Shown: positions 61,587-64,000 of the stretch, piece after piece
Layout of the letters: each line of letters begins with the position of its first letter
Position numbering within the stretch: position 1 is the stretch's first letter
Source of the DNA: Methylocystis hirsuta
GTDB taxonomy: Bacteria; Pseudomonadota; Alphaproteobacteria; Rhizobiales; Beijerinckiaceae
Assembly: GCF_003722355.1 (NCBI RefSeq)
Contig: NZ_QWDD01000001.1
Span: 992,001-1,056,000, forward strand
DNA length: 64,000 nucleotides
Direction: 5' to 3'
The notes under the pieces: generated by a model
What the model was told of the DNA's origin: nothing
What the model saw: the letters and a program-made list of their open reading frames with translations, nothing else
Database searches by the model: none
Program-made: the position numbers and the translations under genes

Positions 61587-62857
61587 CTTTGCGTTCGATT
61601 GCCTCGCGTGCGTCGGGTCGGCGCTCCGCGCGCCGCGTTTGAACGCTGGTCTTCGCCGCTGGCGCCGACATCTTCGGCGCTTGCAGCCGAAGGCGCATTC
61701 ATGATCTGAATTTTTGCGCCGTCCGTCAGCCGGGAGAAGCCGCTGGTGATGACGACCTCGCCGGGCTGAAGCCCCGAAGCGATGACGGCGATTTTCTCGT
61801 CCTGGCGACCCGTCGTCACCTCGCGCATTGTCGCGATATCGTCAGGGCCCGCCACATAGACGAAAGCCCCGTTCGGCCCACGCTGCACCGCTGGACTCGG
61901 GGTCACGATAACATTTTTCAGCGTGTCGAGCATCAGACGCACATTGACGAATTGGCCGGGCCAGAGCGACAGCGTTTGATTGGCGAAGGTGGCTTTGATA
62001 CGCACCGTTCCCGTCTGCTGGTCGATCTGGTTATCGATGACGCTGAGCTCTCCGGTTTCGATCGGCGTCGCATTGTCCGGACCGAGCGCCGAGACCTTGG
62101 CCCTTCCCTGAGCCTGCGCCTTCTGCACCGCGGGCAGCGCCTGCTGAGGCAGGGTGAATACGACATAGATCGGCTTGAGTTGCGTGATGACGACGATGCC
62201 GGTCTGGTCCGAGGCATGCAGAATATTGCCGACGTCGACGAGGCGGATGCCGGCGCGCCCGTCGATCGGCGAGCGGATCGTCGCATAGTCGAGCGTCGTC
62301 TTGGCGTTGTCGATCGCCGCCTTGTCGGCCCGCACCAGCGCTTCGAGCTGAGCGACGGTCGCCTTCTGGGTGGCGTGCTGCTGCTTGGACGCAAAATTGC
62401 CGACGACAAGCCTTTCATAGCGGGCGAGATCGACGCGGGCGTTGGCGAGATTGGCCTCGTCCTGCGCCTTCTTGGCGACCGCCTGATCATATTGCGCCTG
62501 ATAGAGCGCCGGATCGATTTCGGCCAATATGTCGCCCTTGCGGACGTCCTGCCCCTCGGTGAAGGTGAGGCGCAGCAGCCGCCCGTCGACCTGCGTGCGG
62601 ATCGTCACCGTGTTGAGCGCCTGCACGGTGCCGACGGCGTCAATGGTCACGGGAACGTCCTCGAGACGCGTCTTCGCAGCCGTCACGGTGATGATACGGT
62701 CGCCGCGCGGACCGCCGGAACGCGCCGCGCCGGGACCCTGGTCCCTGACGCCGAATCCGGGAATCTTTCCGGCCTGATACGCCCAGCCCAGGGCGACGGC
62801 GATCGCGAGCGCGCCGATTGCGAGCAGCGCCCTTCGGCTGACGCGGGTCATGGCCAT
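61583..62857 (-). CDS. RND efflux periplasmic adaptor, MdtA-like
   Basis: A 424-residue membrane fusion protein. An N-terminal membrane anchor (about 10-27, ALLAIGALAIAVALGWAY) precedes a lipoyl-type domain (VDGRLLRLTFTEGQDVRKGD), a helical hairpin (about 115-175), the second lipoyl half (IRSPIDGRAGIRLVDVGNIL) and beta-barrel domains. The C-terminus is Arg/Ala-rich and low in complexity. It links the pumps to the outer-membrane channel. It overlaps the channel gene by ten bases. Confidence 0.9.
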   Translation of the reverse strand: MAMTRVSRRALLAIGALAIAVALGWAYQAGKIPGFGVRDQGPGAARSGGPRGDRIITVTAAKTRLEDVPVTIDAVGTVQALNTVTIRTQVDGRLLRLTFTEGQDVRKGDILAEIDPALYQAQYDQAVAKKAQDEANLANARVDLARYERLVVGNFASKQQHATQKATVAQLEALVRADKAAIDNAKTTLDYATIRSPIDGRAGIRLVDVGNILHASDQTGIVVITQLKPIYVVFTLPQQALPAVQKAQAQGRAKVSALGPDNATPIETGELSVIDNQIDQQTGTVRIKATFANQTLSLWPGQFVNVRLMLDTLKNVIVTPSPAVQRGPNGAFVYVAGPDDIATMREVTTGRQDEKIAVIASGLQPGEVVITSGFSRLTDGAKIQIMNAPSAASAEDVGASGEDQRSNAARGAPTRRTRGNRTQR

Positions 62858-64000
62858 GGTCCCCTGTCGGCTTCATAGGCCGCGTTGGAGCGGGCGATCT
62901 CGATTTCGCGGGTCGTCGGCCCCCAGCCGCCGCCGAGCGCTTGATAGAGGCTCGTCGCCGCCTGAAAATGAGAGAGCCGCGCGATGGCGAGCTGCTCCTG
63001 CGTCTGGAAATAACTCGTCTGCGTCTGCGCCAGCGTCACGATGTCGATTGTCCCTTCCCGCAGAGTCATTTCCGCCGCCTCCAATGCGCGGCGGGCGGCC
63101 GTCACCGCGACGCTCAGGAACTTCATCTGGCGGTCCGTCTCGCGTATTGCAATCAGCGCGTTCTCGGTATCGGACAACGCCGTCAGAATTTGCTTGCGGT
63201 AAAGCGCCGCGAGTTCCGAGTAGCGGCCTTTCTGCAGGTCATATTGCCCCTGCAGATTCCATCCGTCGAACACCGGCTGCGTGATCGTCCCGGCGAGCTG
63301 TATGGCGATGGCGTCCGGCCGCAAAAGCAGCGTCGAGAGCAGCGCGCTCTGGAAGCCATAGAGGCTGGTCAAGGTTAGAGACGGGAAAAAGGCGGCCCGC
63401 GCCTGCAACACTGAAAATTCCTGCGACGCGAGTCGCGCTTCCGCCTCGGCCACGTCGGGGCGACGTAGCAGCACTTCCGACGGCAGACCCGGCGCAATCC
63501 GAGGAAAGCTCAACCGAGTCAGCGAACCGCCCCTGATGGTCATGCTTTCGGGCGTCTGTCCCAGCAGCACCGCAAGATTATTGCGGGTCTGGCGCAGGGT
63601 CTGTTCGAGCGGCGGAATGGTCGCCTGTTGCTGGGCAAGGATGGTTAGCTGTTGCGACGTGTCGAGCACGGTCGCCACGCCCACTTCGAGCCTTGCGTTG
63701 ATGGCGTCCATGACCTGCTGGGCGATCGTGACGTTCTGGCGGGCGATGCGCAGACGATCCTGGGCCGTGAGCACCTGGAAATAGGCGTTCAGCACGGCGG
63801 CGACGGTCGAGATTTCGACGACGTCGCGGTCGAAGCGCGAGACGTTGGCGAGGATGCGCCCGGCCATGGACGCGTCCTCGTTCTTGCCCCAGAAGTCCAC
63901 TTCATAGCTCGCGGTCAGGCCAAGCTGGAAAAAGCCGAAATTGCGCGCGCGGAACCCGGAGCTCGAGGTAGAGGTAGAGGTCGAACTCGAACTCGATGTG
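62848..64000 (-). CDS. Outer-membrane efflux channel, NodT/OprM type (5' end beyond window)
   Basis: The frame stays open to the window edge, so the gene start is missing; at least 384 residues are present. TASYEVDFWGKNEDA is typical of NodT-family channels, and LLRRPDVAEAEARLASQEFSVLQARAAFFPSL is the OEP repeat signature. The first visible residues are a Ser/Thr tract from a simple repeat. It is the first gene of the four-gene efflux operon, transcribed leftward. Whether it has a lipoprotein signal cannot be seen. Confidence 0.88.
   Translation of the reverse strand, partial: TSSSSSTSTSTSSSGFRARNFGFFQLGLTASYEVDFWGKNEDASMAGRILANVSRFDRDVVEISTVAAVLNAYFQVLTAQDRLRIARQNVTIAQQVMDAINARLEVGVATVLDTSQQLTILAQQQATIPPLEQTLRQTRNNLAVLLGQTPESMTIRGGSLTRLSFPRIAPGLPSEVLLRRPDVAEAEARLASQEFSVLQARAAFFPSLTLTSLYGFQSALLSTLLLRPDAIAIQLAGTITQPVFDGWNLQGQYDLQKGRYSELAALYRKQILTALSDTENALIAIRETDRQMKFLSVAVTAARRALEAAEMTLREGTIDIVTLAQTQTSYFQTQEQLAIARLSHFQAATSLYQALGGGWGPTTREIEIARSNAAYEADRGPWP

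Overview
The window comes from a type II (alphaproteobacterial) methanotroph, most likely Methylocystis or Methylosinus. The main reason is a complete pmoCAB operon (30878-34107) encoding particulate methane monooxygenase, whose copper ligands fall at the positions known for the Methylosinus enzyme. Supporting evidence is a CtrA regulator, the rpmH-rnpA-yidC-engB-argB order usual in this class, and genes for tetrahydromethanopterin and folate-type cofactor synthesis. Most of the DNA is GC-rich. A few stretches, notably 1-900 and 20900-23300, are clearly more AT-rich and look acquired.

Layout. 1-1530: a two-gene nucleotidyltransferase-like/XRE pair that looks like a toxin-antitoxin or defence module, then the decayed remains of a ParDE-type module. 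1525-6795: ctrA, then a TetR regulator with a duplicated palindromic operator and a methanethiol oxidase operon (DUF4242 gene, mtoX, SCO1/SenC, MauG-like dihaem protein). 7072-17636: ribosome and membrane housekeeping genes, argB, a sirtuin, a HAD phosphatase, dapD, dapE and a PLP aminotransferase, separated by several families of palindromic dispersed repeats.

17637-25000 is an accessory region. It holds an IS110 element with a structured 5' non-coding end (a bridge-RNA candidate), an L,D-transpeptidase, a small glycine-zipper protein, a Septu-type anti-phage pair (PtuA ATPase and PtuB HNH nuclease), and an IS630 element with defined ends whose transposase is frameshifted on an A7 run. Next to the IS630 is a broken 3' copy of the Cca-like gene that lies intact at 25579. 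25002-30299 holds a small secreted protein, this Cca-like protein (no nucleotidyltransferase domain, no HD motif), an avidin-family biotin-binding protein, and a cofactor cluster (beta-RFAP synthase, pterin carbinolamine dehydratase, folP, folK).

30300-40200 is metal-centred: a long pmo leader, pmoC, pmoA and pmoB with stem-loops in both spacers and a strong terminator, an RcnA-like nickel/cobalt exporter, an SDR, and a CopA copper ATPase whose C-terminus carries a complete CopZ-like domain with its own Shine-Dalgarno and start codon. 40207-43240 is bioF-bioD-bioA. 43249-46791 holds an acyl-CoA ligase and a NicO/DUF1007 metal transport pair. 47066-50581 is a fused indolepyruvate:ferredoxin oxidoreductase. 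50805-54787 is a cobalamin cluster (cobK, cobQ, cobC/cobD-like, bluB). 55342-64000 is a four-gene MdtABC-like RND efflux operon cut by the window end. No tRNA, rRNA or CRISPR array was seen.
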